Source: an uncultured Collinsella sp.
GTDB lineage: Bacteria > Actinomycetota > Coriobacteriia > Coriobacteriales > Coriobacteriaceae
Assembly (NCBI GenBank): GCA_900545165.1
Contig: UQYA01000053.1
Coordinates: 1 to 12,662, forward strand
DNA: 12,662 bases
Direction of reading: 5' to 3'
The first letter of the stretch is position 1. Each line of letters starts with the position of its first letter. Position numbers and translations under genes: made by a program. The notes beneath the pieces were generated by a model that saw only the letters and a program-made list of their open reading frames with translations, did not search any database and had not been told where the DNA came from. Positions 6,094 to 12,661 of this stretch are shown piece after piece.

Positions 6094-7530
6094 ATGAAGA
6101 CCATCAAGCTTGCTCCCGGTGAGCGCCTCGTTACCAATCAGCTCAACCGTAAGGGAGTGCTACCGCAAAAGATCGTCGACGCCGCCCGCGATATCGTGGC
6201 CAACGTGCGCGCCAGCGGCGATGCCGCGGTGCGCGACTATTGCCAGCGCTTTGACGGCGTTGAGCTGCAGAGCTTCCGTCTGCCGCAAGAGCAGATCGAT
6301 GCCGCGCTCGAGGGCCTCGATCCCGCTTTTGTCGCCGCGCTCGAGAAAGCCGCGCGTCAGATTCGTGAGTTCCACCAGCGCGAGGTCGAGCAGAGCTGGT
6401 TTACCACGCGCCCGAACGGCACGATGCTCGGCGTTAAGGTGACCCCGCTCGCGGCGGCCGGCATCTATGTGCCGGGCGGTCGTGCACAGTACCCTTCCAC
6501 CGTGCTTATGAACGCCATTCCCGCCAAGGTGGCCGGCGTCAAACGCGTGGTCATGGTGACCCCGCCGCAAAAGGACGGCCTGATCAGCCCCTACACGCTC
6601 GCGGCCGCCAAGCTCGGCGGCGTGGACGAGATCTATATGGTGGGCGGCGCCCAGGCCGTGGCCGCGCTGGCGTACGGTACCGAGACCATTCCGCGTGTCG
6701 ACAAGATTACCGGCCCGGGTAACGCCTTTGTTGCCGCGGCCAAGCAGATTGTCTCGGGTGATGTGGGTATCGATATGGTCGCCGGTCCCTCCGAGGTCTG
6801 CGTGCTGGCCGACGCCACGGCCAAGCCTATGGTGGTTGCGGCCGATCTGATGGCCCAGGCCGAGCACGACCCGCTGGCAGCCTGCTATCTGGTGACCTGC
6901 GACGAGCAGTTTGCGCGTGAGGTCGAGGCGGGTATCGATATTCTGGTAGCGCAGTCGCCGCGTGCCGAGATCACGCGTGCCTCGCTCGACAATGAAGGCA
7001 CCATCGTGGTGGCCGCCGACATGGCTGCCGCCGTCGAGGCGGTGAACACCGTGGCGCCCGAGCACCTGGAGCTGCACTGCAAGGATGCGATGGGCCTGCT
7101 TGGCGGTATTCGCAACGCCGGCGCCATCTTTGTGGGCGCTTGGAGCTCCGAGCCGCTCGGCGATTACGTTGCCGGTCCCAATCACACGCTGCCGACCGGC
7201 GGCACGGCCATGTTCTCCAACCCGCTTTCGGTGGAGGAGTTCGTCAAGCGCTCGAGCGTCATTTGCTATACGCCCGAGGGCCTGCTCTCCGATGCTCCCG
7301 CTACGCAGCGCCTGGCCGAGGCCGAGGGCCTGTGGGCACACGCGCTTTCTGCCGCACTGCGTCGCCGCGTGTTGGAGCAGGGCGAGGATGCCGTGAGCGC
7401 CGAGTCGCTCGCCGCGGCCGACCTGACCAAGGTTGCCTGGCCGGGCGACGCCGTGGCGACGGTTGCCGAGGGCGTTGACCTGGCGGCTGCGGGCGCGGAT
7501 GGCGTTGGCACGACTGGCAAGGAGGCCTAA
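6094..7530 (+). CDS. hisD: Histidinol dehydrogenase
   Basis: This zinc- and NAD-dependent enzyme catalyses the last two oxidations, from L-histidinol through histidinal to L-histidine. The family blocks are complete: KITGPGNAFVAAAKQIVSG (204-222), DMVAGPSEVCVLAD (227-240), APEHLEL (321-327) and GPNHTLPTGGTAMFSNPLSV (361-380). Catalytic Glu323 and His324 and the zinc ligands Gln255, His258, Asp357 and His416 can be assigned by position against E. coli HisD. The protein has 478 residues against about 430 usually. The surplus is an Ala/Gly/Val-rich C-terminal tail of about 45 residues with no recognisable domain. AGGGGA (6081-6086) precedes the ATG. The 105-base gap after hisZG has GC-rich self-complementary segments but no clean terminator, so co-transcription is likely. 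hisC starts one base after the stop. Confidence 0.97.
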   Translation: MKTIKLAPGERLVTNQLNRKGVLPQKIVDAARDIVANVRASGDAAVRDYCQRFDGVELQSFRLPQEQIDAALEGLDPAFVAALEKAARQIREFHQREVEQSWFTTRPNGTMLGVKVTPLAAAGIYVPGGRAQYPSTVLMNAIPAKVAGVKRVVMVTPPQKDGLISPYTLAAAKLGGVDEIYMVGGAQAVAALAYGTETIPRVDKITGPGNAFVAAAKQIVSGDVGIDMVAGPSEVCVLADATAKPMVVAADLMAQAEHDPLAACYLVTCDEQFAREVEAGIDILVAQSPRAEITRASLDNEGTIVVAADMAAAVEAVNTVAPEHLELHCKDAMGLLGGIRNAGAIFVGAWSSEPLGDYVAGPNHTLPTGGTAMFSNPLSVEEFVKRSSVICYTPEGLLSDAPATQRLAEAEGLWAHALSAALRRRVLEQGEDAVSAESLAAADLTKVAWPGDAVATVAEGVDLAAAGADGVGTTGKEA

Positions 7531-7531
7531 T

Positions 7532-8647
7532 ATGGCCGAGCTGACGCCCCGCATGAAGGAGCTCGTCCAGCCTTACCTGGTCGGTATTGAGCCCTACGAT
7601 CCTAACTTTACGCCCACGCGCATCAACCTTTCGGCCAACGAGAACACCTATCCCGTGCCGGCTGGCGTGCGCGAGGCGGTCGACGCCGCCCTGGCCGCTA
7701 CACCGCTCAACCGCTACCCCGATCCCATGTCCAACGACCTGCGCGACGAGCTCGCCGCTTGGCATGGCGTGACGCGCGAGAATATCTGCGTGGGCAACGG
7801 CGGCGACGAGCTGCTCTATAACTACTTGCTGGCGTTTGGCGGCGCGGGACGGACCCTGCTCAACTGCCCGCCGTGCTTTAGCGAGTATGCCTTCTTTGCG
7901 TCGCTCTGCCAGACCGAGGTGCGCGACGTGTGGCGCGACCCCGCGACCTTTGAGCTCGACCAGGCAGCTGTGCTTGCGGCGGCGTCCGAGTGCAACCTGG
8001 CAATCGTGACCTCGCCCAACAATCCCACGGGCGACGTGGCTTCGCTCGACTTTGTCGCGGCCCTGTGCGATGCGTGCCCCGGCATGGTAATGGTCGACGA
8101 GGCCTACGTTGAGTTTGCCGACGATTCGTTTGGCGCGGCCACCACGGCGCAAGGCCTTATCGCCGAGCATCCCAACCTGGTGATTCTGCATACGCTGTCC
8201 AAGGCGTTTGGCGCCGCCGGCGCGCGTCTGGGTTATGTGATCGCGGCGCCCGAGGTCATCGACGTGTTCGCGGCGATTCGCCAGATCTATTCGGTCAACG
8301 TGCTGAGCCAGGCAACCGCGCTTGCCTGCGTGCGTGCCCGCGATGCGTACACGCCCGTGGTGGCGCAGGTCGCATCCGAGCGCGAGCGCGAGCTGTGCGC
8401 CCTGCGCGCGATGGCTGCCGAGGGCCTGCCTGTGGAGGCATGGCCGAGTGCGGCAAACTTTGTGCTCGTGCGCACGCCGCATGCCACGCGCGTGCGTGAG
8501 CGCCTGCGCGACGAGTATTCGATTTTGGTGCGCGACTTTAGCTACGCGCCGGGGCTCGCGGACTGCCTGCGCATTACCGTGGGCACCCCACAGGAAAACG
8601 ACGAGGTGCTGGCTGCGTTTGCCGCGCTGGTGAAGGAGGAGATGTAG
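7532..8647 (+). CDS. hisC: Histidinol-phosphate aminotransferase
   Basis: This 371-residue PLP enzyme of the aspartate aminotransferase fold (class I/II) converts imidazole acetol phosphate plus glutamate to histidinol phosphate. Key sites are seen: NLSANENTYP near the N-terminus, RYPDP (61-65), VGNGGDELL (87-95), SPNNPTG (161-167), Asp189 in VDEAYVEF, the Schiff-base Lys224 in HTLSKAFGAAGARLGY, and Arg347 in LRITVGT. ATG 7532 is chosen over longer in-frame starts inside hisD because AAGGAGG (7519-7525) sits six bases upstream and because the family begins this way. The gene is tightly packed: hisD ends one base before and hisB begins directly after the stop codon. Confidence 0.96.
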   Translation: MAELTPRMKELVQPYLVGIEPYDPNFTPTRINLSANENTYPVPAGVREAVDAALAATPLNRYPDPMSNDLRDELAAWHGVTRENICVGNGGDELLYNYLLAFGGAGRTLLNCPPCFSEYAFFASLCQTEVRDVWRDPATFELDQAAVLAAASECNLAIVTSPNNPTGDVASLDFVAALCDACPGMVMVDEAYVEFADDSFGAATTAQGLIAEHPNLVILHTLSKAFGAAGARLGYVIAAPEVIDVFAAIRQIYSVNVLSQATALACVRARDAYTPVVAQVASERERELCALRAMAAEGLPVEAWPSAANFVLVRTPHATRVRERLRDEYSILVRDFSYAPGLADCLRITVGTPQENDEVLAAFAALVKEEM

Positions 8648-9235
8648 ATGGGCCGTTATGCCGAGGTGACCCGCAAGACAGGGGAGACCGACATTGTCGT
8701 CAAGCTCGACCTGGACGGGAGCGGCGTGTGCGATATCTCGACCGGCGTGCCGTTTTTCAACCACATGCTCAACGCTTTTGGCCGCCATGGCCTGTTCGAT
8801 TTGACGGTACATGCGGTAGGCGACGTTGAGGTCGACGCGCACCACACCGTTGAGGATACGGGCATCGTGCTGGGCGAGGCGTTTTGCCAAGCGCTGGGCG
8901 ACAAGGCGGGTATTACACGCTTTGCCGACGCGGTGATCGCCATGGACGAGACGCTCGTGATGGCCGCCGTGGACATTTCGGGTCGCGGCCAGGCCTATTG
9001 CGAGCTGCCCGTGCCGACCGAGCGCGTGGGCAGCTTCGATACCGAGCTGGCCGTCGAGTTCTTCTATGCCTTCGCACGCGATGCCAAGCTCACGCTGCAC
9101 GTGCGCGAACTGGCGGGTGGCAACTCGCATCACATTATCGAGGCCGCCTTTAAGGCCGTGGGCCGCACGATGCGCCACGCCTGCGAGCTCGATCCCCGCG
9201 TGCAGGGCATCCCCAGCACCAAGGGCTCACTGTAA
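8648..9235 (+). CDS. hisB: Imidazoleglycerol-phosphate dehydratase
   Basis: This manganese enzyme dehydrates imidazole glycerol phosphate to imidazole acetol phosphate. The 195 residues match the monofunctional dehydratase; there is no N-terminal HAD phosphatase as in E. coli HisB. Metal-binding motifs are intact: GVPFFNHMLNAFGRHGLFDL (33-52, His39), DAHHTVEDTGIVLGEAF (63-79, His65, His66, Glu69) and GGNSHHIIEAAFKA (157-170, His161, His162). The start directly follows the hisC stop, with AAGGAGGA (8633-8640) inside the end of hisC. A strong hairpin follows 13 bases after the stop, before hisH. Because this HisB lacks the phosphatase half, another protein must act on histidinol phosphate. Confidence 0.97.
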   Translation: MGRYAEVTRKTGETDIVVKLDLDGSGVCDISTGVPFFNHMLNAFGRHGLFDLTVHAVGDVEVDAHHTVEDTGIVLGEAFCQALGDKAGITRFADAVIAMDETLVMAAVDISGRGQAYCELPVPTERVGSFDTELAVEFFYAFARDAKLTLHVRELAGGNSHHIIEAAFKAVGRTMRHACELDPRVQGIPSTKGSL

Positions 9236-9248
9236 CCGTCACAAGGGT

Positions 9249-9289
9249 AAAACCACCACGAAGGTGCCTGTCCCCTTTGTGGTGGTTTT
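9249..9289. terminator. 16-bp-stem hairpin between hisB and hisH (possible terminator or REP-like element)
   Basis: AAAACCACCACGAAGG (9249-9264) pairs with CCTTTGTGGTGGTTTT (9274-9289) around a nine-base loop, with one G-U pair on the + strand RNA. The right arm ends in TTTT and the left arm begins with AAAA, so it could terminate transcription in both directions. It interrupts an otherwise tightly packed operon. The centre contains GGTGCCTGTCCCC, a word of the type often found in bacterial REP elements, so an inserted repeat is an alternative to a purpose-built terminator. Confidence 0.7.
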
Positions 9290-9314
9290 GGATGATGAGA
9301 AGTGGAGGGGTCGC

Positions 9315-10016
9315 GTGGGCGAACCGAAGATCGTGGTGGTCGACTACCACAAGGGCAACTTGTCGAGCGTCGTGCGCGGGCTTGCGCGCGCCGGTGCCGC
9401 CGCCTGCGCATCGGACGATCCGGAGCAGATCCGCAACGCCGACGGCCTGGTCATCCCGGGCGTGGGCGCGTTCTATGACGCGATCGCCTTTATGCGCCAG
9501 AGCGGCGAGGAGGCGGCCGTGCTCGATGCCGTCGCCGCTGGAACTCCGCTGCTCGGCATCTGCCTGGGCCTTCAGCTATTTTTTGAGCGCGGCCACGAGG
9601 GCGTGCCGGCGGACGAGGGCGCGGTCGCGGACGGAAACGCTCCCGAACAGGCCGGCGGTCCCTGGGTCGATGGCCTGGGCATCATGCGTGGCTCGTGCAC
9701 GCACCTGGAGTCGAGCCGTCTGAAGGTCCCGCACGTGGGCTGGGATCAGGTGCACATGACGCCTGCCGGCGCGGCCGATCCGCTGCTCGCCGGTTTTGCC
9801 GAGGGCGCCAATATGTACTTCACCCACAGCTACGCGGTGGCCGGCGACGTCGATGCCACCGATGTGTTGGCGCGCACGCACTATACACGGAGTTTCCCGT
9901 GCATCGTGCGCCACGGCAATGTGTGGGGCTGCCAGTTCCATCCCGAGAAATCCTCCGCGCTGGGTCAGCGCATCCTTAAGAACTTCGTCAACATCGTCGA
10001 GGAGGTTGGCCGATGA
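9315..10016 (+). CDS. hisH: Imidazole glycerol phosphate synthase, glutaminase subunit
   Basis: This class I glutamine amidotransferase makes ammonia for HisF. The start is GTG 9315, supported by GGAGG (9304-9308) six bases upstream and by the typical opening of the family (KIVVVDYHKGNLSSV); this gives 233 residues. The catalytic triad is Cys83 in GICLGLQLFF, and His209 and Glu211 in QFHPEKS. PGVGAFYDA and PHVGWDQVH are also typical. Residues about 97-117, between the LFFERGHEG segment and GLGIMRG, are roughly 20 residues longer than in most HisH and rich in Ala, Gly and Asp. The stop overlaps the hisA start by four bases (ATGA), implying translational coupling. The gene lies behind a terminator-like hairpin, so its supply relative to hisZGDCB may be reduced. 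Confidence 0.95.
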   Translation: MGEPKIVVVDYHKGNLSSVVRGLARAGAAACASDDPEQIRNADGLVIPGVGAFYDAIAFMRQSGEEAAVLDAVAAGTPLLGICLGLQLFFERGHEGVPADEGAVADGNAPEQAGGPWVDGLGIMRGSCTHLESSRLKVPHVGWDQVHMTPAGAADPLLAGFAEGANMYFTHSYAVAGDVDATDVLARTHYTRSFPCIVRHGNVWGCQFHPEKSSALGQRILKNFVNIVEEVGR

Positions 10017-10756
10017 TCCTGTTTCCCGCAATCGATCTGATCGGCGGCAAGGTTGTGCGCCTGGAGCGCGGCGACCGCAACCGCTGCAAGGTATATTCCG
10101 ATGACCCCGTGGCCGTTGCCCGTTCGTTTGCCGAGCAGGGCGCAAGCTGGGTGCATGTCGTCGACCTATCCGCTGCCTTTGGCGAAGACGAGGATACATG
10201 CGCTGCCAACTCGGCGGCGATTAAGGCCATCTGCGGCGTCGACGGTCTGTCCGTGGACGTGGGTGGCGGCGTTCGCTCGCTCGCACGCATCGACGAGCTG
10301 GCCGGCTACGGCGCGCGTCGCATCGCACTAGGCACCGTGCTCGTGACCGAGCCGGGATTTGCCGAGGTGGCGGCTCGCGGCTTTGTCGAGCTGCTGGTCG
10401 CCGACATTGCCGCGCGCGACGGCCAGGTTAAGGTGAACGGCTGGCGCGACGGCGCGGGCGTGGCGCTCGACGATGCCGTGGCGCAGCTTTCCGAGCTGGG
10501 CTTTAAGCATCTGGTGTATACCGACATCGCGCGCGATGGCATGCAGACGGGCATCGATGTGGCGGCGTATCGCCATGTGGCCGAGGTCGCGGGCTTTCCC
10601 GTCGTGGCTTCGGGCGGCATCTCGACGCTCGACGATATCCGCGCGCTTGCCGCGGTGGGTGAGGGCGCGATTGAAGGCGCCATTACCGGCCGCGCGCTCT
10701 ATGAGGGCAACTTTACGCTGGCCCAGGCACTGGCCGCCGCCCGAGGGGAGGAGTAG
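10013..10756 (+). CDS. hisA: ProFAR isomerase
   Basis: This (beta/alpha)8-barrel enzyme isomerises ProFAR to PRFAR. It has 247 residues, as expected. Asp8 in FPAIDLIGGKVVRLERGD is the catalytic residue of the first half, and Asp171 in YTDIARDGMQTG lies in the symmetric second half. GGGVRS (84-89) and ASGGIS (199-204) are the phosphate-binding loops, and GRALYEGNFTLAQAL is a typical C-terminal helix. Many Actinobacteria carry the dual HisA/TrpF enzyme PriA instead; here VYSDDP and VNGWRDG look like ordinary HisA and not like the RGRGWE-type loop of PriA, so a histidine-only role is favoured. GAGGAGG (9999-10005) lies within the end of hisH, and the start overlaps its stop. Confidence 0.95.
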   Translation: MILFPAIDLIGGKVVRLERGDRNRCKVYSDDPVAVARSFAEQGASWVHVVDLSAAFGEDEDTCAANSAAIKAICGVDGLSVDVGGGVRSLARIDELAGYGARRIALGTVLVTEPGFAEVAARGFVELLVADIAARDGQVKVNGWRDGAGVALDDAVAQLSELGFKHLVYTDIARDGMQTGIDVAAYRHVAEVAGFPVVASGGISTLDDIRALAAVGEGAIEGAITGRALYEGNFTLAQALAAARGEE

Positions 10757-10759
10757 CCC

Positions 10760-11542
10760 ATGCTTACCAAGCGCGTGATTCCCTGCCTGGACGTCAAGGA
10801 CGGCCGTGTGGTCAAGGGCGTCAACTTTGTGAGCTTGCGCGATGCCGGCGATCCGGTGGAGCTGGCCCGCGCCTACGACCGCGAGGGTGCGGACGAGGTC
10901 GTATTTTTGGACATTACCGCGACGAGCGATAACCGTGCGACGACTATCGAGATGGCGGCGCATGCGGCCGAGGAGCTGGCCATTCCCTATACCGTGGGCG
11001 GCGGCTTTCGCGACCTGGCGGGCATGCGCACCATGGTTGCCGCCGGTGCTGACAAGGTGTCGCTCAACTCTGCCGCCGTGCGCGATCCGTCGTTGATCAG
11101 CCAGGCCGCCGCGGCGTTTGGCAGCCAAGCCGTGGTCGTGGCGATCGATGCCAAGCGCGTGGGGCTGCCCGGGGAGCCGGGCGCCGATAAGTGGGAGGTC
11201 TTTACGGCGGGCGGCCGCAACGCTACGGGTATCGACGCAGTGACGTGGGCCGAGGAGGCGGCTCGTCGTGGCGCCGGCGAAATCCTACTGACCAGCATGG
11301 ACCGCGACGGTACCAAGGCCGGCTTCGATTTGGCGCTCACCCGCGCCGTGGCGCGCGCGGTGCCAATCCCCGTCATCGCGAGCGGCGGCGTGGGTACGCT
11401 CGAGCATTTTGCCGAGGGTGTGATTGAGGGTGAGGCCGATGCCGTGCTGGCGGCCAGCGTCTTTCACTTTGGAACCTTCAGCATTCGCCAGGTGAAGGAG
11501 TATATGGCCAGTCAAGGTATTCCTGTGAGGCTGGACTTCTAA
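10760..11542 (+). CDS. hisF: Imidazole glycerol phosphate synthase, cyclase subunit
   Basis: This subunit uses ammonia channelled from HisH to turn PRFAR into imidazole glycerol phosphate and AICAR. The 260-residue barrel has catalytic Asp11 in RVIPCLDVKDGRVVKG and Asp130 in VVAIDAKRV. FLDITATSDNR (49-59), YTVGGGFRD (77-85), KVSLNSAAV (99-107), TSMDRDGTKAGFD (178-190) and VIASGGVGT (205-213) complete the family pattern. GGGGAGGAG (10744-10752) overlaps the end of hisA and gives a well-placed ribosome site. hisA ends three bases upstream. A 142-base non-coding gap with a large inverted repeat follows, setting hisF apart from hisI. Confidence 0.97.
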   Translation: MLTKRVIPCLDVKDGRVVKGVNFVSLRDAGDPVELARAYDREGADEVVFLDITATSDNRATTIEMAAHAAEELAIPYTVGGGFRDLAGMRTMVAAGADKVSLNSAAVRDPSLISQAAAAFGSQAVVVAIDAKRVGLPGEPGADKWEVFTAGGRNATGIDAVTWAEEAARRGAGEILLTSMDRDGTKAGFDLALTRAVARAVPIPVIASGGVGTLEHFAEGVIEGEADAVLAASVFHFGTFSIRQVKEYMASQGIPVRLDF

Positions 11543-11555
11543 TGCTGCGGCTTGC

Positions 11556-11642
11556 CCAGGCACCCGACCTTCCGGCTCCAACCCTCCTCGCGTACTTAAG
11601 TACGCGTCGTCGGGCTTGTCGCTCGGAATCTCGGGCACCTGG
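11556..11642. repeat. 87-bp imperfect inverted repeat with perfect 18-bp palindromic core
   Basis: The centre CGCGTACTTAAGTACGCG (11589-11606) is a perfect palindrome. The outer arms also match: CCAGG at 11556 with CCTGG at 11638-11642, CCCGA with TCGGG, and TTCCG with CGGAA, separated by short mismatches. The whole fills most of the hisF-hisI gap and would fold into one long stem-loop in RNA. No T-run follows, so it is not a standard terminator. The form suits a repetitive palindromic element or an mRNA-stabilising or processing structure. Confidence 0.75.
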
Positions 11643-11649
11643 ACAACCC

Positions 11650-11663
11650 TCGCCGACCGGCGA
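11650..11663. repeat. Small hairpin upstream of hisI
   Basis: TCGCC (11650-11654) and GGCGA (11659-11663) form a five-base stem with a GACC loop. It lies just after the 87-bp inverted repeat and before the A/T-rich start region of hisI (TTTAAATTGGGGAATTGAA). The small size makes a specific role uncertain. Confidence 0.4.
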
Positions 11664-11684
11664 TGTTTAAATTGGGGAATTGAA

Positions 11685-12014
11685 ATGAGAGAAATTACTA
11701 CTCCAGCGGATCTTAAATACGACGCCAAAGGATTGATTCCTTGTGTGGTTCAGCAATATGACACCGGCGAGGTGCTTATGGTTGCTTGGATGAACGAGGA
11801 ATCGGTGGGACTGACGCTCAAGACCGGCACCACGTGGTTTTGGAGCCGCAGCCGCCAGGAGCTCTGGAACAAGGGCGCGACGAGCGGCAACATACAAGAG
11901 GTCAAGGAGCTCTGGGCCGATTGCGATAGCGATACACTGCTGGTCAAGGTCGACTCGCCGGGTCCGGCCTGCCATACCGGCAACCGTACCTGCTTCTTTA
12001 AGAAACTCGCGTAG
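11685..12014 (+). CDS. hisI: Phosphoribosyl-AMP cyclohydrolase
   Basis: This zinc metalloenzyme opens the adenine ring of phosphoribosyl-AMP, the third step of the pathway. The 109-residue single domain has the conserved core: VAWMNEES (33-40), TLKTGTTWFWSRSRQELWNK (44-63) and GATSGNIQ (64-71). Metal ligands are visible, with Asp79, Asp81 and Asp83 in ADCDSD and Cys80, Cys96 and Cys103 in DC and GPACHTGNRTC. ATG 11685 is chosen because GGGGAA (11674-11679) is correctly spaced and because the longer in-frame version would run into the upstream inverted repeat. The first 60 bases are less GC-rich than the neighbouring genes. HisE is encoded separately 45 bases downstream, so this is not the fused HisIE found in enterobacteria. 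Confidence 0.96.
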   Translation: MREITTPADLKYDAKGLIPCVVQQYDTGEVLMVAWMNEESVGLTLKTGTTWFWSRSRQELWNKGATSGNIQEVKELWADCDSDTLLVKVDSPGPACHTGNRTCFFKKLA

Positions 12015-12059
12015 GACGGGCGCTCGACTAGGCGCTCGGCCACCAGAAAGGATTGAACT

Positions 12060-12377
12060 ATGGGTGTGCGCACCGCGAATGTTCAGGATGGAAATATCGG
12101 TGAGACGCTGACAGGTCTGGCCGAGGTGATTCACGGTCGTCGTGATGCATCGCCGCAGGAGAGCTATACCGCGCGTCTGCTGATCGACGTCGAGGACGAG
12201 CTGCTCAAGAAGCTTGCCGAGGAGGCAAGTGAGGTGATCATGGCCTGCAAGGATAACGACCACGATCACATTCGCTACGAGGCCGGCGACCTGGTCTACC
12301 ACCTGCTCGTGACGCTCGAGCGCTACGGCATCACCCTCGACGAGCTGGCCGGCGAACTCAACGCCCGCCGCCACTAG
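12060..12377 (+). CDS. hisE: Phosphoribosyl-ATP pyrophosphatase
   Basis: This enzyme hydrolyses phosphoribosyl-ATP to phosphoribosyl-AMP and pyrophosphate, the second pathway step. It is an all-alpha MazG-like protein of 105 residues. The magnesium-binding motifs KLAEEASEVIMACK (51-64) and EAGDLVYHLLVTL (74-86) are intact, and SYTARLLIDVEDELLKKLAE is a typical first helix. AAAGGA (12047-12052) sits seven bases before the ATG. It is the last his gene in the window. The stop codon lies at the start of an 11-bp tandem duplication, and repeat-rich DNA follows with no further gene. Confidence 0.95.
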   Translation: MGVRTANVQDGNIGETLTGLAEVIHGRRDASPQESYTARLLIDVEDELLKKLAEEASEVIMACKDNDHDHIRYEAGDLVYHLLVTLERYGITLDELAGELNARRH

Positions 12378-12396
12378 TCATTGGGTAGTCATTGGG
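12375..12396. repeat. 11-bp tandem duplication spanning the hisE stop codon
   Basis: TAGTCATTGGG occurs twice head to tail (12375-12385 and 12386-12396). The first three bases are the hisE stop. The second copy runs into the left end of the repeat block that follows. It could be a target duplication or replication slippage product linked to that element. Confidence 0.85.
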
Positions 12397-12661
12397 GACG
12401 TTCTTAAACGACTAGTCGTTTGGGACAGTCTTTGCCGGCGCTGCCAAATAACATGCCCAATTACTACGATGAAACTGGATCTGCTGACCACACGTCGGTT
12501 TTGAGCAAATCGTCAACGCTTCTACCTGCGGTTTTATTTTCCGCATTAAGCCGATGGTCGGAGGTTTGCGGTTCATCGTAGTAAACGGGCGTTCTTTTTG
12601 GCGGGCGGTGTTGCACGGGCGTCGGTGGTGAGCAAAACGACCTGTTTTCCTCCGTCCCCAA
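12392..12661. repeat. 270-bp block of nested inverted and direct repeats (possible REP/MITE-type element)
   Basis: The block is bounded by the 9-bp inverted repeat TTGGGGACG (12392-12400) and CGTCCCCAA (12653-12661). Nested inside is a 19-base inverted repeat (12455-12473 with 12572-12590, 17 of 19 matching), of which TTACTACGATGAA and its complement match perfectly. A 22-base direct repeat (12493-12514 and 12620-12641, 18 of 22 matching) overlaps it. Short hairpins include TGCGG...CCGCA around an A/T-rich loop. No credible protein gene is present on either strand. The window ends one base after the right boundary, so the full extent may be larger. Confidence 0.65.
12406..12421. repeat. Perfect 16-bp palindrome after hisE
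   Basis: AAACGACTAGTCGTTT is perfectly self-complementary. It is flanked by near-identical direct words, GGGACGTTCTT (12395-12405) and GGGACAGTCTT (12422-12432). It lies 29 bases after the hisE stop. No T-run follows on the + strand, so it is a poor intrinsic terminator, and a REP-type hairpin is more likely. Confidence 0.8.

Noticed and set aside
7433..7531. Longer hisC start inside hisD
   Set aside because: It would overlap hisD by about 100 bases. ATG 7532 has AAGGAGG at ideal spacing and the usual N-terminus.
7301..9178. 625-codon open frame on the minus strand opposite hisD, hisC and hisB
   Set aside because: It is a low-complexity, Arg/His-rich translation opposite three intact enzymes, with no ribosome site. 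It is a GC-driven shadow.
9066..9314. Longer hisH frame beginning inside hisB
   Set aside because: The added part is a shadow of hisB and crosses the hairpin. GTG 9315 has GGAGG and starts the family's first strand.
10013..10756. PriA (dual HisA/TrpF) instead of HisA
   Set aside because: The loops VYSDDP and VNGWRDG are of the ordinary HisA kind, and the PriA-type RGRGWE segment is absent. This would need a phylogeny for certainty.
11616..11684. Longer hisI start within the inverted repeat
   Set aside because: The extra residues come from the palindromic repeat and show no HisI similarity. ATG 11685 has a fitting ribosome site.
12464..12661. 65-codon minus-strand frame with a TTG start near the window end
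   Set aside because: It has no ribosome site and no recognisable motif, and it lies entirely in the nested repeat block.
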